From NCBI RefSeq assembly GCF_000012505.1, contig NC_007513.1:1426001-1490000 (forward strand): a stretch of 64,000 nt of DNA. Reading direction: 5' to 3'. Shown in pieces: positions 6,938-14,804 of the stretch. The position numbers and the translations under genes were made by a program. Position 1 is the stretch's first letter, and every line of letters begins with the position of its first letter. The notes beneath the pieces were generated by a model. It worked only from the letters and a program-made list of their open reading frames with translations, was not told the origin of the DNA and made no database searches. This DNA is from Synechococcus sp. CC9902. Lineage in GTDB: Bacteria > Cyanobacteriota > Cyanobacteriia > PCC-6307 > Cyanobiaceae.

Positions 6938-7567
6938 CTAAACCTGGCGCCAGACAGCGACGAGCTTCCCTTGGACTTGCACCTGTTCCGCTGGCAACTC
7001 AATCGGGGAATAGGCCGGATTAGCTGCCTCCAGCACAACGGTGGGGCCCTGGCGATGGAAATGTTTGAGCGTGGTGCCGCTGCCAGCCACCAATGCACTC
7101 ACCACCGTGCCATCCCTGAGGCGTTGCGGGTCGACCACGGGCTCCATCAACACCACATCACCATCGGCAATATGCGCGTCCACCATGGAGTCACCGTTCA
7201 CGGTGAGGGCAAACAAGCCGCGTGTTTCCAAGACGGGAGCAAGGTCTAGATGATCTTGCACATCGTCAAAGGTGTCGACCAAACCACCCGCCGCCACAGC
7301 GCCTAAAACGGGAATACCAACTGATGCCGCCACATCACCGAGCAATTGCAGCGTTCGAGCTTGCCCTTCTTGCCAAGTGATCCAACCTTTCTGCTGCAAA
7401 TGACGAAGCCGGCTCTGTACTGGAGCGGGAGAACGCAAGCCCATGGCTTGCATCATCTGACGTATCGAAGGGCTATGGCGATGGGTGCCGATGTAATCGG
7501 ACAGCCAGTCGTACAACTCCTGCTGTGCGGAGGTCAGAGCCTCCTGGGGGTTGGCGGCCACCAGCAA
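6938..7567 (-). CDS. lexA: LexA repressor, SOS regulator with S24 self-cleaving domain
   Basis: 209 residues. The N-terminal winged HTH (about residues 10-65, including HSPSIRQMMQAMGL) binds operators. The C-terminal S24 domain has an Ala93-Gly94 cleavage site (GAVAAGG), catalytic Ser127 in NGDSM and Lys168 in TTLKHF, so it should undergo RecA-stimulated self-cleavage. The start is a TTG at 7567 because an in-frame stop lies directly before it. The promoter upstream carries a match to the cyanobacterial LexA box, implying autoregulation. In some cyanobacteria LexA also controls carbon or redox genes, so the regulon need not be limited to DNA repair. Confidence 0.93.
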   Translation of the reverse strand: MLVAANPQEALTSAQQELYDWLSDYIGTHRHSPSIRQMMQAMGLRSPAPVQSRLRHLQQKGWITWQEGQARTLQLLGDVAASVGIPVLGAVAAGGLVDTFDDVQDHLDLAPVLETRGLFALTVNGDSMVDAHIADGDVVLMEPVVDPQRLRDGTVVSALVAGSGTTLKHFHRQGPTVVLEAANPAYSPIELPAEQVQVQGKLVAVWRQV

Positions 7568-7580
7568 TCAATCATTGAAC

Positions 7581-7615
7581 AATACATTTGTACCCCCAAC
7601 CAAGCCTGCTTGCAA
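7581..7615 (-). promoter_or_regulatory. lexA promoter overlapped by a LexA (SOS) box
   Basis: Minus-strand -35 TTGCAA (7615-7610) and -10 TACAAA (7592-7587) are 17 nt apart, with the start codon at 7567. GGTACAAATGTATT (7594-7581) fits the cyanobacterial consensus RGTACNNNDGTWCB except for one base and covers the -10, a good place for autorepression. Confidence 0.6.
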
Positions 7616-7638
7616 GGGGAATGTGCCAGCTCAGGCCA

Positions 7639-8595
7639 TCACAGGCCACCCATCAGTGCCGCAAGCAGTGCTTGCTGTGCATGAAGTCGGTTTTCGGCCT
7701 GATCAAAAATCCGACTGGAGGCACCTTCCATCACCTCAGCGGTGATCTCTTCACCGCGGTGAGCAGGCAAGCAATGCAGAACAATCGCATCCTTGGCGGC
7801 TTGATCCATTAAGGCCTGGTCCACGCAGAACGCTGCAAAAGCAGCTTCCCGTTCAGCTTGTTCATCTTCCTGGCCCATCGACGCCCAGACATCGGTGTAC
7901 ACCGCTTGGGCCCCCGCCACCGCCTTGACGGGATCGGTGCAAATCTCGATGGAAGCCCCATGTTGTGCCAGGGATCTGGCCTGGTCCAACACCCCAGACA
8001 GCGGCTCAAATCCCTCCGGACAACCAATCCGCACGTTCACCCCGAGCAAGGCCCCACAAAGCATGAGGGAGTGAGCAACATTGTTGCCATCACCGATGTA
8101 AGCCAACGTTTGTCCAGGAAGATCTCCATGCACTTCCAACATCGTGAGGAAGTCCGCCAGGGCTTGGCAGGGATGTTCAAGGTCGGTGAGGGCATTAATC
8201 ACCGGAACCGACGCCCAGTGGGCGTAATCAACGAGTTCCTGTTGCGCAAAGGTACGGATCGCTAAGGAATCGCAGTAGCGACTCAACACACGCGCTGTGT
8301 CTTGCAACGGTTCGCCGCGGCCCAGCTGCGTCACGGTTGGATTCAGATCCACCGTTTGACCACCGAGTCGGGCCATCGCCACTTGGAAACTAACCCGCGT
8401 TCTGGTGGAGGCCTTGGTGAAGATCAATCCCAGAACACGGTTACCGAGATCGATGCGTCGGTCCCCTGATTTCAGCTGTGCCGCCAGGGTGAGAAGCGCT
8501 GCCGTTTCACCGGCGGAACCATCTGCGGAGGAGAGGTAATCACGACCATGCAGCCCCACGAGAGGGGCTGCAACCCCTTCAGCAGCGAAAGCCAT
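7639..8595 (-). CDS. argF: Ornithine carbamoyltransferase
   Basis: 318 residues, full length. It transfers the carbamoyl group from carbamoyl phosphate to ornithine, giving citrulline in cytoplasmic arginine synthesis. Carbamoyl-phosphate-binding STRTR is at residues 63-67 and HPCQ at 141-144. The ornithine site includes DVWASMG (235-241) and HCLPAHRG (274-281). The last motif distinguishes it from aspartate carbamoyltransferase. It lies just upstream of lexA on the same strand, after a 71-nt gap that holds the lexA promoter. Another arginine gene, argD, is far away at 57.8 kb. Confidence 0.96.
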   Translation of the reverse strand: MAFAAEGVAAPLVGLHGRDYLSSADGSAGETAALLTLAAQLKSGDRRIDLGNRVLGLIFTKASTRTRVSFQVAMARLGGQTVDLNPTVTQLGRGEPLQDTARVLSRYCDSLAIRTFAQQELVDYAHWASVPVINALTDLEHPCQALADFLTMLEVHGDLPGQTLAYIGDGNNVAHSLMLCGALLGVNVRIGCPEGFEPLSGVLDQARSLAQHGASIEICTDPVKAVAGAQAVYTDVWASMGQEDEQAEREAAFAAFCVDQALMDQAAKDAIVLHCLPAHRGEEITAEVMEGASSRIFDQAENRLHAQQALLAALMGGL

Positions 8596-8640
8596 TGCGA
8601 CGCTCTAAAGGACAGTTATCGGGGATGGAAGGGCCACACG

Positions 8641-10515
8641 TCAAGCGCTAACGCCTTCCGGAAGAACACTCGCCTCCAACATCTGTTTCAGATCGTCGCC
8701 CTCAATCACTTCTTTCTCGAGAATCTTCTGAGCAATGGTTTCAAGAAGTCCCATGTTTTGACGCAGGATCGACAGGGCATCGTCGTGGGCTTTATCCACT
8801 AGACCCCGCACTTCATGGTCGATCGCTTGGGCTGTGGCATCACTCACAGATCGGCGGGGATTGTTATTGCCGCCAAGGAAACGTCCTCCCCCCTGTTTGT
8901 CGTAGGCCAACGGTCCAAGGGTGTCGCTCATCCCATAGGTCCCAACCATTTGCTCCGCGAGATCTGTGGCCCGCTGAAGATCATTCGCCGCACCAGTGGT
9001 GATTTTTCCGAAAACAATCTCCTCTGCCGAGCGGCCACCCAACAGCGTGGCGATTTGGCCCTGAAGATCTTCCTTGGAATTGAGGAACCGTTCTTCTGTG
9101 GGGAGTTGAAGGGTGTAACCCAAGGCACTCATGCCCCGAGGAACGATTGAAATCTTGGCAACCTTGCTGCCACCCGGCATCAGGTGACCAACGATGGCGT
9201 GGCCAACTTCGTGATAAGCCACGACTTTTTTCTCATCATCCTGAAGCACACGACTCTTCTTCTCCAAGCCAGCGACAACACGCTCGATGGCTTCACCTAA
9301 ATCCTGCTGCTCAACTCGAGTGCGTTTTACTCGAGCTGCTAGCAGGGCGGCCTCATTCACAAGGTTGGCTAGATCAGCACCAGCAAATCCACTGGTGGCT
9401 TGCGCCACGCTGTCGAGGTCAACTCCTTCAGCCAATTTCACTTTCTTGGCGTAGATCTCCAAAATTGTTTTACGACCGGAAAGATCTGGACGGTCGACTA
9501 GGACTTGACGATCGAAGCGACCGGGACGCAACAGAGCCGCATCGAGAACCTCGGGTTGGTTGGTCGCCGCAAGAACGATGACGGGTTTGTCCTGGGCCGC
9601 GAAACCATCCATCTCCGTGAGCAATTGGTTGAGCGTTTGTTCGCGCTCGTCGTTTCCACCGACAACTCCCATCGAGCCAGAACGACTCTTACCGATGGCA
9701 TCAAGTTCGTCGATAAAGATGATGCAAGGGGCTTTTTTCTTGGCCTCTTCGAACAAATCACGAACGCGAGCGGCACCCGCACCAACGAAGAGTTCTACAA
9801 ATTCTGAGCCGGAAATAATAAAGAAGGGAACTTCTGCTTCACCAGCAACAGCCTTGGAGAGCAATGTTTTGCCAGTACCAGGAGGGCCAACTAACAAAAC
9901 ACCCTTGGGAATACGGGCTCCAATTTCTGCATAGCGCTCAGGAGTTTTGAGGAAATCAACGATTTCAGTAAGTTCGTCTTTTGCTTCATCCACCCCAGCC
10001 ACATCAGCAAAGGTGACGCGTGACTCTTCATCCGGGACGTAAACCTTTGCTTTGCTCTTGGTGAAACTGAGGGCTCCCTGAGCACCACCGCCCATCGAGC
10101 GACGCGCAAAGAATTGCAGAACCAAGATAAAAATCAGTGGTGGGACCACCCAACTCAAAATCGTGGTGAAAATATTTGGTTTTTTCGGGGGCGCTGCAGC
10201 GAACTCAACTCCCTTTGCCTCAAGGCGTTGGGGGAGATCCATATCGAAAATCGGCGTTGTGGCCAACACAGGAGGTGTTCCCTCCTCCGGGGCCGACAAC
10301 TCGTAGCGAATTTGATCTTGCGTGATGAACGCCCGTTTTACGGCGCCATCATTCACTTGGTCGATGAACAACGAATAAGGAACCCTCGGCACCTGCTGCA
10401 TACCGTTGCTTGGGATGAAACTGCTCACTAGCAGCAACACTCCAAAGCCGATTAACACCAGGTTGATGATTCCGAAACGACGGTTCGGTTGGTTGTCGTC
10501 CTGACGGATCGGCAT
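8641..10515 (-). CDS. ftsH: ATP-dependent zinc metalloprotease FtsH
   Basis: 624 residues from ATG 10515; a GTG eight codons upstream is possible but less likely. Two transmembrane helices (about residues 16-34 and 121-137) flank a lumenal or periplasmic domain. The AAA+ domain follows with Walker A GPPGTGKT (210-217), Walker [10 protein letters not shown] and the second region of homology, then the zinc site HEVGH (435-439). FtsH degrades membrane proteins. In cyanobacteria FtsH complexes remove damaged photosystem II D1. Which of the usual four paralogues this is cannot be fixed without alignment. Confidence 0.95.
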   Translation of the reverse strand: MPIRQDDNQPNRRFGIINLVLIGFGVLLLVSSFIPSNGMQQVPRVPYSLFIDQVNDGAVKRAFITQDQIRYELSAPEEGTPPVLATTPIFDMDLPQRLEAKGVEFAAAPPKKPNIFTTILSWVVPPLIFILVLQFFARRSMGGGAQGALSFTKSKAKVYVPDEESRVTFADVAGVDEAKDELTEIVDFLKTPERYAEIGARIPKGVLLVGPPGTGKTLLSKAVAGEAEVPFFIISGSEFVELFVGAGAARVRDLFEEAKKKAPCIIFIDELDAIGKSRSGSMGVVGGNDEREQTLNQLLTEMDGFAAQDKPVIVLAATNQPEVLDAALLRPGRFDRQVLVDRPDLSGRKTILEIYAKKVKLAEGVDLDSVAQATSGFAGADLANLVNEAALLAARVKRTRVEQQDLGEAIERVVAGLEKKSRVLQDDEKKVVAYHEVGHAIVGHLMPGGSKVAKISIVPRGMSALGYTLQLPTEERFLNSKEDLQGQIATLLGGRSAEEIVFGKITTGAANDLQRATDLAEQMVGTYGMSDTLGPLAYDKQGGGRFLGGNNNPRRSVSDATAQAIDHEVRGLVDKAHDDALSILRQNMGLLETIAQKILEKEVIEGDDLKQMLEASVLPEGVSA

Positions 10516-10610
10516 AGCCCACGCCTGCACTCTCCTCACGCTACGAGGGATGGCGCGAAGCGTGACGCCAGCATGGGTGTGAGAACCGAACGGCCCCTAA
10601 CGTTTTAAAG

Positions 10611-11258
10611 ATGTGTGGTCGCTATTGCCTCGAATCAACAACCGGTGAATTGGCGCGTCAGCTGAAGCCATGGCTGAAGGCAGACGATGCTGCATGGCTG
10701 AAGCATTACGCCCCACGGGCGCTGATTCGGCCCGGAGAGCCCGTACTGGCACTCCGACGTGAACATGGCCAAAGTCGAGCAGCACACATGCTGTGGGGAC
10801 TGCTGCCGGGCTGGGCCAAAGATCCAGTCGCCAGTCATCGGCCGATCAATGCCAGGGCTGAAAGCATTGCGGAGAAACCATCCTTCCGCGGGCCCTGGCG
10901 CCATCACCGCTGCCTCTTACCGAGCAGCAGCTTTTTTGAAAAAGGCCATCAAATCGGTCGGAACGACCAGGCCATGTTTTGGCTGGCGGGGCTCTGGGAT
11001 CGCTGGGTGGGGCCTGATGGCAGCGAAGTCGAAACCTGCTGCGTCATCACCACCCAGGCCAATGCCTTGGTGAAACCGCTGCACAACCGGATGCCCGTGA
11101 TTATTCCCAACGGTCTTGAGGAGCTGTGGCTGGAACCTGGCGACCAACACCATCGCCATGCCCTTGAACCGATGCTTACTCCCATCGCTGAACAGGGTTG
11201 GAGTTGCAGGCATCCATCTGCCAATGCCTCTGCAGCGGAACAGCTCAACCTGCTCTAA
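10611..11258 (+). CDS. SOS response-associated peptidase-family (YedK/HMCES) abasic-site DNA-protein crosslinker
   Basis: 215 residues starting MCGRY, so Met removal exposes Cys2, which forms a thiazolidine link with abasic sites in single-stranded DNA. Other SRAP residues are present: Asn80 in PINARAE, Glu110 in SFFEKG and His158 in LHNRMPVI. Length fits the family (about 220). Divergent from ftsH with a short intergenic region where I see no LexA box. Placement about 3 kb from lexA fits a DNA-damage role but is not evidence of co-regulation. Confidence 0.9.
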   Translation: MCGRYCLESTTGELARQLKPWLKADDAAWLKHYAPRALIRPGEPVLALRREHGQSRAAHMLWGLLPGWAKDPVASHRPINARAESIAEKPSFRGPWRHHRCLLPSSSFFEKGHQIGRNDQAMFWLAGLWDRWVGPDGSEVETCCVITTQANALVKPLHNRMPVIIPNGLEELWLEPGDQHHRHALEPMLTPIAEQGWSCRHPSANASAAEQLNLL

Positions 11259-11345
11259 ACACCTCTGTGCTCGGGCTATTTACGAAACAGACGGTTGACA
11301 GCCGCGACGGGGGGATGACCCTGAACCCAGTGCTGGCTGAATGCT

Positions 11346-12077
11346 TTGAGGTGGGCTTCGCGATTGCAACGCAAAGGAGGCTTGCAACTCAAGTTGCTGC
11401 TCCTATTCACCTTGATCGTGATGGTGGGCTTCGCCTTTCCGCGGCTGATCTGGACCACCCACGTGGGCTACACCTTGATCGCGCTCACGCTGACGCAAGT
11501 CATGGTGCGCGATGGCTTAGCCCCAATTTGGGCTGATCGGCTGTACCGCTGCCTTGGTTTGCTGGCTGTGTTGTCGATGTGGATCTGGCTGCTCACCCCC
11601 CATGAATTGATTTACAGCGGAGTTCCCCTCGCCCTGAGCTGGAGTTTGCTGGTGGGCTGGAGTGTGATCCGCCTTGTCAAACGTTTCGCCCAAGAACCCA
11701 ACGTGAGCGAATCGTTATTGATGGGTGCGACAGCGGGCTACCTCCACATCGGGCTGACCGCCGGCCTCGTGATGAGCGCCCTGGAAACCATCCAGCCGGG
11801 CAGCTTCGAACCACTCGAATTTCCAGTCGGTGCAGGGACGAGTGTGTTTGCCACCTCCCATGTGTTTTCGACAATTAACTACTTCGCCTTTGTTTGCCTC
11901 ACCACCGTGGGCTTTGGAGATATCAATCCGATGCTGCCGCTCTCAAGAATGGTGAGTGTGGCTACCAGCATTGCCGGACCGCTTTACCTGGCTGCCGTGA
12001 TGGGTGTCCTAATCGGTCGCTTTGCCAACAACCTGGAGCGAACCATCATTGAGTCGGAGCAGGGACCTAGGGAGTGA
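11346..12077 (+). CDS. Potassium-channel-like membrane protein (ion channel 2 domain)
   Basis: 243 residues with about five to six hydrophobic segments. Near the C-terminus TTVGFGD (186-192) matches the K+ selectivity filter, preceded by a pore helix (STINYFAFVCL) and followed by a final inner helix (VATSIAGPLYLAAVMGVLIG). The first ~110 residues form a small multi-span module. No cytoplasmic RCK or cyclic-nucleotide domain is present. The start is uncertain: TTG at 11346 is used, and a shorter start near 11394 lies 13 nt past AGGAGG. The 3' end overlaps ribD tail to tail by 11 nt. Confidence 0.8.
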   Translation: MRWASRLQRKGGLQLKLLLLFTLIVMVGFAFPRLIWTTHVGYTLIALTLTQVMVRDGLAPIWADRLYRCLGLLAVLSMWIWLLTPHELIYSGVPLALSWSLLVGWSVIRLVKRFAQEPNVSESLLMGATAGYLHIGLTAGLVMSALETIQPGSFEPLEFPVGAGTSVFATSHVFSTINYFAFVCLTTVGFGDINPMLPLSRMVSVATSIAGPLYLAAVMGVLIGRFANNLERTIIESEQGPRE

Positions 12078-13131
12078 GCTTGAACTGAAACAGCCAATCG
12101 TCTCCCAAGGGAACAGGGCTGAGAAAAGATCCGGCGACCACCTGATCCATGGCCGTGAAACCCAAATCTCCGAGGGGTGTTCGCGCCGGCACCCCGCCCA
12201 TGAGCTTGGGAGCCACCACAGCGGCAACGTCTTGGATACAACCCTGACGAATAGCAGCGGCTGCCAACTCAGGACCGCACTCCCAGAGCACACGATTGCA
12301 ACCACGGTTCGCCAGCTCCTGCATCAAGGGTTCTGGTTCAGAGGCTGAAAGGAGCAGGCGTTGCGGGCCGGAGGGGAACGGCCGATCCTGGGATTCAGGT
12401 CCATGGGCCACGAGCGTTGGAGCGAGCGTTGTATCCCAAAGCTGCGCTAGTTCGGGGAGCTCCATGCTTCGACTCAACACCACCCGTAGGGGCTCGGGCA
12501 TCCGCCGTCCGCGGCTGGTGAGCAATGGATCATCCGTACGCACGGTGCCACCACCAACGATCACCGCGTCTGATTTGGAGCGGAGTTGATGCACCCACTG
12601 CCGTGCCATTGGTCCACTGATCCATTGACTCTCTCCATTGGTCAAGGCATTGCGCCCATCCAGACCCATCGCCCATTTGAGCGTCCCCCAGGGGCGACCA
12701 GTGCGGACCCGATGCAGGAAAGCCCGATTCTGGAACACGGCTTCCGCCTGCAAAACCCCACTCATCACCTCAAGCCCTGCAGACCGGAGTCGCGCTATTC
12801 CTCCCCCAGCGACCCTTGGATCTGGATCCTCAAGGGCAATCACCACCCGATGGATACCAGCTTTTAAAACTGCATCGGCACAGGGGGGGGTGAGGCCGTG
12901 GTGACAGCAGGGTTCGAGGGTCACAACAAGAGTTCCGCCTTTCGCCCGATCACCGGCTTGGGCCAAGGCACCCACCTCAGCGTGGGGCTCACCAGCCCGC
13001 GCGTGAAACCCTTCCCCCACCAGACACCCATGCTGATCGAGAACAACAGCTCCCACGAGGGGATTCGGGCTGGTGTGTCCATCGGCAAGGGCAGCCAACG
13101 CCAACGCCCGCCGCATCCAGGCATCCCACAT
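12067..13131 (-). CDS. ribD: Bifunctional riboflavin biosynthesis deaminase/reductase RibD
   Basis: 354 residues. The N-terminal deaminase domain has zinc motifs HAE (50-52) and PCCHHGLTPPC (74-84). The C-terminal reductase domain begins around residue 150 (TLKWAMGLDGR). The enzyme deaminates and then reduces the pyrimidine intermediate in riboflavin synthesis. I chose ATG 13131 because it overlaps the stop of the upstream gene (TGATG), whereas the frame open to 13164 would overlap that gene by 34 nt. Likely co-transcribed with the DUF3122 gene. ribF is at 27.6 kb. Confidence 0.94.
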   Translation of the reverse strand: MWDAWMRRALALAALADGHTSPNPLVGAVVLDQHGCLVGEGFHARAGEPHAEVGALAQAGDRAKGGTLVVTLEPCCHHGLTPPCADAVLKAGIHRVVIALEDPDPRVAGGGIARLRSAGLEVMSGVLQAEAVFQNRAFLHRVRTGRPWGTLKWAMGLDGRNALTNGESQWISGPMARQWVHQLRSKSDAVIVGGGTVRTDDPLLTSRGRRMPEPLRVVLSRSMELPELAQLWDTTLAPTLVAHGPESQDRPFPSGPQRLLLSASEPEPLMQELANRGCNRVLWECGPELAAAAIRQGCIQDVAAVVAPKLMGGVPARTPLGDLGFTAMDQVVAGSFLSPVPLGDDWLFQFKLTP

Positions 13132-13619
13132 CAGCTCAAGGGCAGGTCCTGAAGCGAGCGCCACTCACCCACCACATAGGGAGGAACAGGCAACTCCGTA
13201 ATCACCCCAGGCAGAACAATGCGCAAGGGTCGGTTGTTGGTGAGGTCGTTGAGCAAGGGGTCCAGCGCAAATTCCACAGCAGCGTCACGACCGTCACCTG
13301 CCAAGACCGGATTATCCAAGGTGATGTCGTCGAGCACCCATGTGCGGCGGCCAGCTAAGACCTGGAGTCCGACGGGATGGTCAATGCGCAATTTGCCGGG
13401 ATAACCAACGATTCTAAGAACCACGGGTTCCCCCGGTTTGCCCTCCCGATAGGCCACCGCTTGCCAGCTGTCGTAGTCGAGATCGCGCAGGCTCTCCAGC
13501 GATCGGACCATGGCAACACCGGATTCACTTTCATGCTGATGGACCTGAGCCCAGGCGATGCCAGGCGTTAAGACCAATAACGCCAGAGCAGCCAAGAGAG
13601 AGCAAATCAAACGGCGCAT
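13131..13619 (-). CDS. DUF3122 family secreted protein
   Basis: 162 residues with a clear signal peptide (basic start MRRLICSLLAALALLVLT, cleavage near AWAQ). The mature part fits DUF3122, a cyanobacterial family of unknown function, with segments such as SLRDLDYDSWQAVAY and RTWVLDD. Probably lumenal or periplasmic. It precedes ribD with a 1-nt overlap, so the two are likely one transcript, but no functional link to riboflavin is known to me. Confidence 0.8.
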   Translation of the reverse strand: MRRLICSLLAALALLVLTPGIAWAQVHQHESESGVAMVRSLESLRDLDYDSWQAVAYREGKPGEPVVLRIVGYPGKLRIDHPVGLQVLAGRRTWVLDDITLDNPVLAGDGRDAAVEFALDPLLNDLTNNRPLRIVLPGVITELPVPPYVVGEWRSLQDLPLS

Positions 13620-13751
13620 CTGGACGAATTTCTGGGTGAATGGCTGGAACGTTACTCAGACCAATCATTCTGATGAATGATTTGAGAAACAAAAAGATCA
13701 GCAGATTTCATCGCACTACCCATCTCCGACGAAATCTGTGATAATGGAAAA

Positions 13752-14804
13752 ATGCAGACGTTGCATAAACACAAATATCAGCCGACTCCAAAACAGTGTG
13801 AGCGCGCCGTCCGAAGCAGGTCGTTTCGGACGGCTTGGGAATTTGAATCCTGCTTCGCTGCTGTTGGCTACGACGTTAAAGCTGTTCAAATCACCCCAGG
13901 CGAGCTGAGGGGCAACTTTGAAGTGTATGGAAGCAGCACCCTTCCGATCCTCTCAATTCGGACCAATCAGGGATTGGTGGTGGAAGGGAGTCGCAGCCTA
14001 GAAAAAACGGTCATTGGACTTGAGCAGACCGAGAACATCAACCTTCATCGGGTTCGAGGCGAATCTCTCAACCCTTGCAGCATTCACGGATTCAGCACGC
14101 GACTCAAGGACTCTTACTTTCAAATGTCGCCGGGTGCCCACACCACCATGGCGATTTTTAAGACGCAACGTCTTCAAGACCTCGCTCAAATTCACGGCGA
14201 GCAGAAACTTGTTGATTGCCTCGATCGGCACAATTCCTTGCAACTTCAACCCGAGCATTTCAATCAGCTCAAAACACTGTTGCAACCCAACAATCACACC
14301 AATGGGGTTTCACAAGAAAGCCTCATTGAAGGAGCCCTGCTGGAATGTTTCCATCCGGAGGTCTTTCTTGGCAGCAGTAATGGTGAGCCAACCCACCAAG
14401 CGCAATTGATGCGGGAGATGCTCCTCTGGGGACTCGAGAACCCCAATAACGCGATCAAATTGGATGACCTCTCAGCCACGATTTTTGCTTCGCGTTCATC
14501 ACTGGTTCAGAACTGTCGATCCACCTTCGGTCTTGGGCCGATGACCTTGATGAAAAATATTCGACTCGGACAAGTCCACCTTGCGCTGAGTCATCCCGAG
14601 ATTCGACACAACATGGGGCACCACACGGTGCGGAGCATCTCCTCCCATTACGGCTTCCAAAGCCGAAACCATTTTGCGAGGGACTATCGCCTCTTTTTCG
14701 GAGAATCACCCAGTGCAACGCTTCAACGCTCAGAAGCACCTGGGATTTCAGCCCAATCGGTGTCGGTAGCCCACAAGCCCCAAATCGCCATGGCTCTGAG
14801 GTAA
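13752..14804 (+). CDS. AraC-family transcriptional regulator
   Basis: 350 residues. The C-terminal ~110 residues form a double HTH AraC domain: KLDDLSATIFASRSSLVQNC (first HTH), then GLGPMTLMKNIRLGQVHLAL and SISSHYGFQSRNHFARDYRL followed by FGESPSATL, the AraC signature ending. The N-terminal ~230 residues would sense a ligand but match nothing I can name. ATG 13752 sits close behind a TGATAAT-like -10, so the leader may be very short. The last 82 nt overlap the convergent GH116 gene. Confidence 0.85.
   Translation: MQTLHKHKYQPTPKQCERAVRSRSFRTAWEFESCFAAVGYDVKAVQITPGELRGNFEVYGSSTLPILSIRTNQGLVVEGSRSLEKTVIGLEQTENINLHRVRGESLNPCSIHGFSTRLKDSYFQMSPGAHTTMAIFKTQRLQDLAQIHGEQKLVDCLDRHNSLQLQPEHFNQLKTLLQPNNHTNGVSQESLIEGALLECFHPEVFLGSSNGEPTHQAQLMREMLLWGLENPNNAIKLDDLSATIFASRSSLVQNCRSTFGLGPMTLMKNIRLGQVHLALSHPEIRHNMGHHTVRSISSHYGFQSRNHFARDYRLFFGESPSATLQRSEAPGISAQSVSVAHKPQIAMALR

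Noticed and set aside
13131-13164. Longer ribD start at 13164
   Set aside because: It would overlap the upstream DUF3122 gene by 34 nt, while ATG 13131 gives the tidy TGATG overlap.
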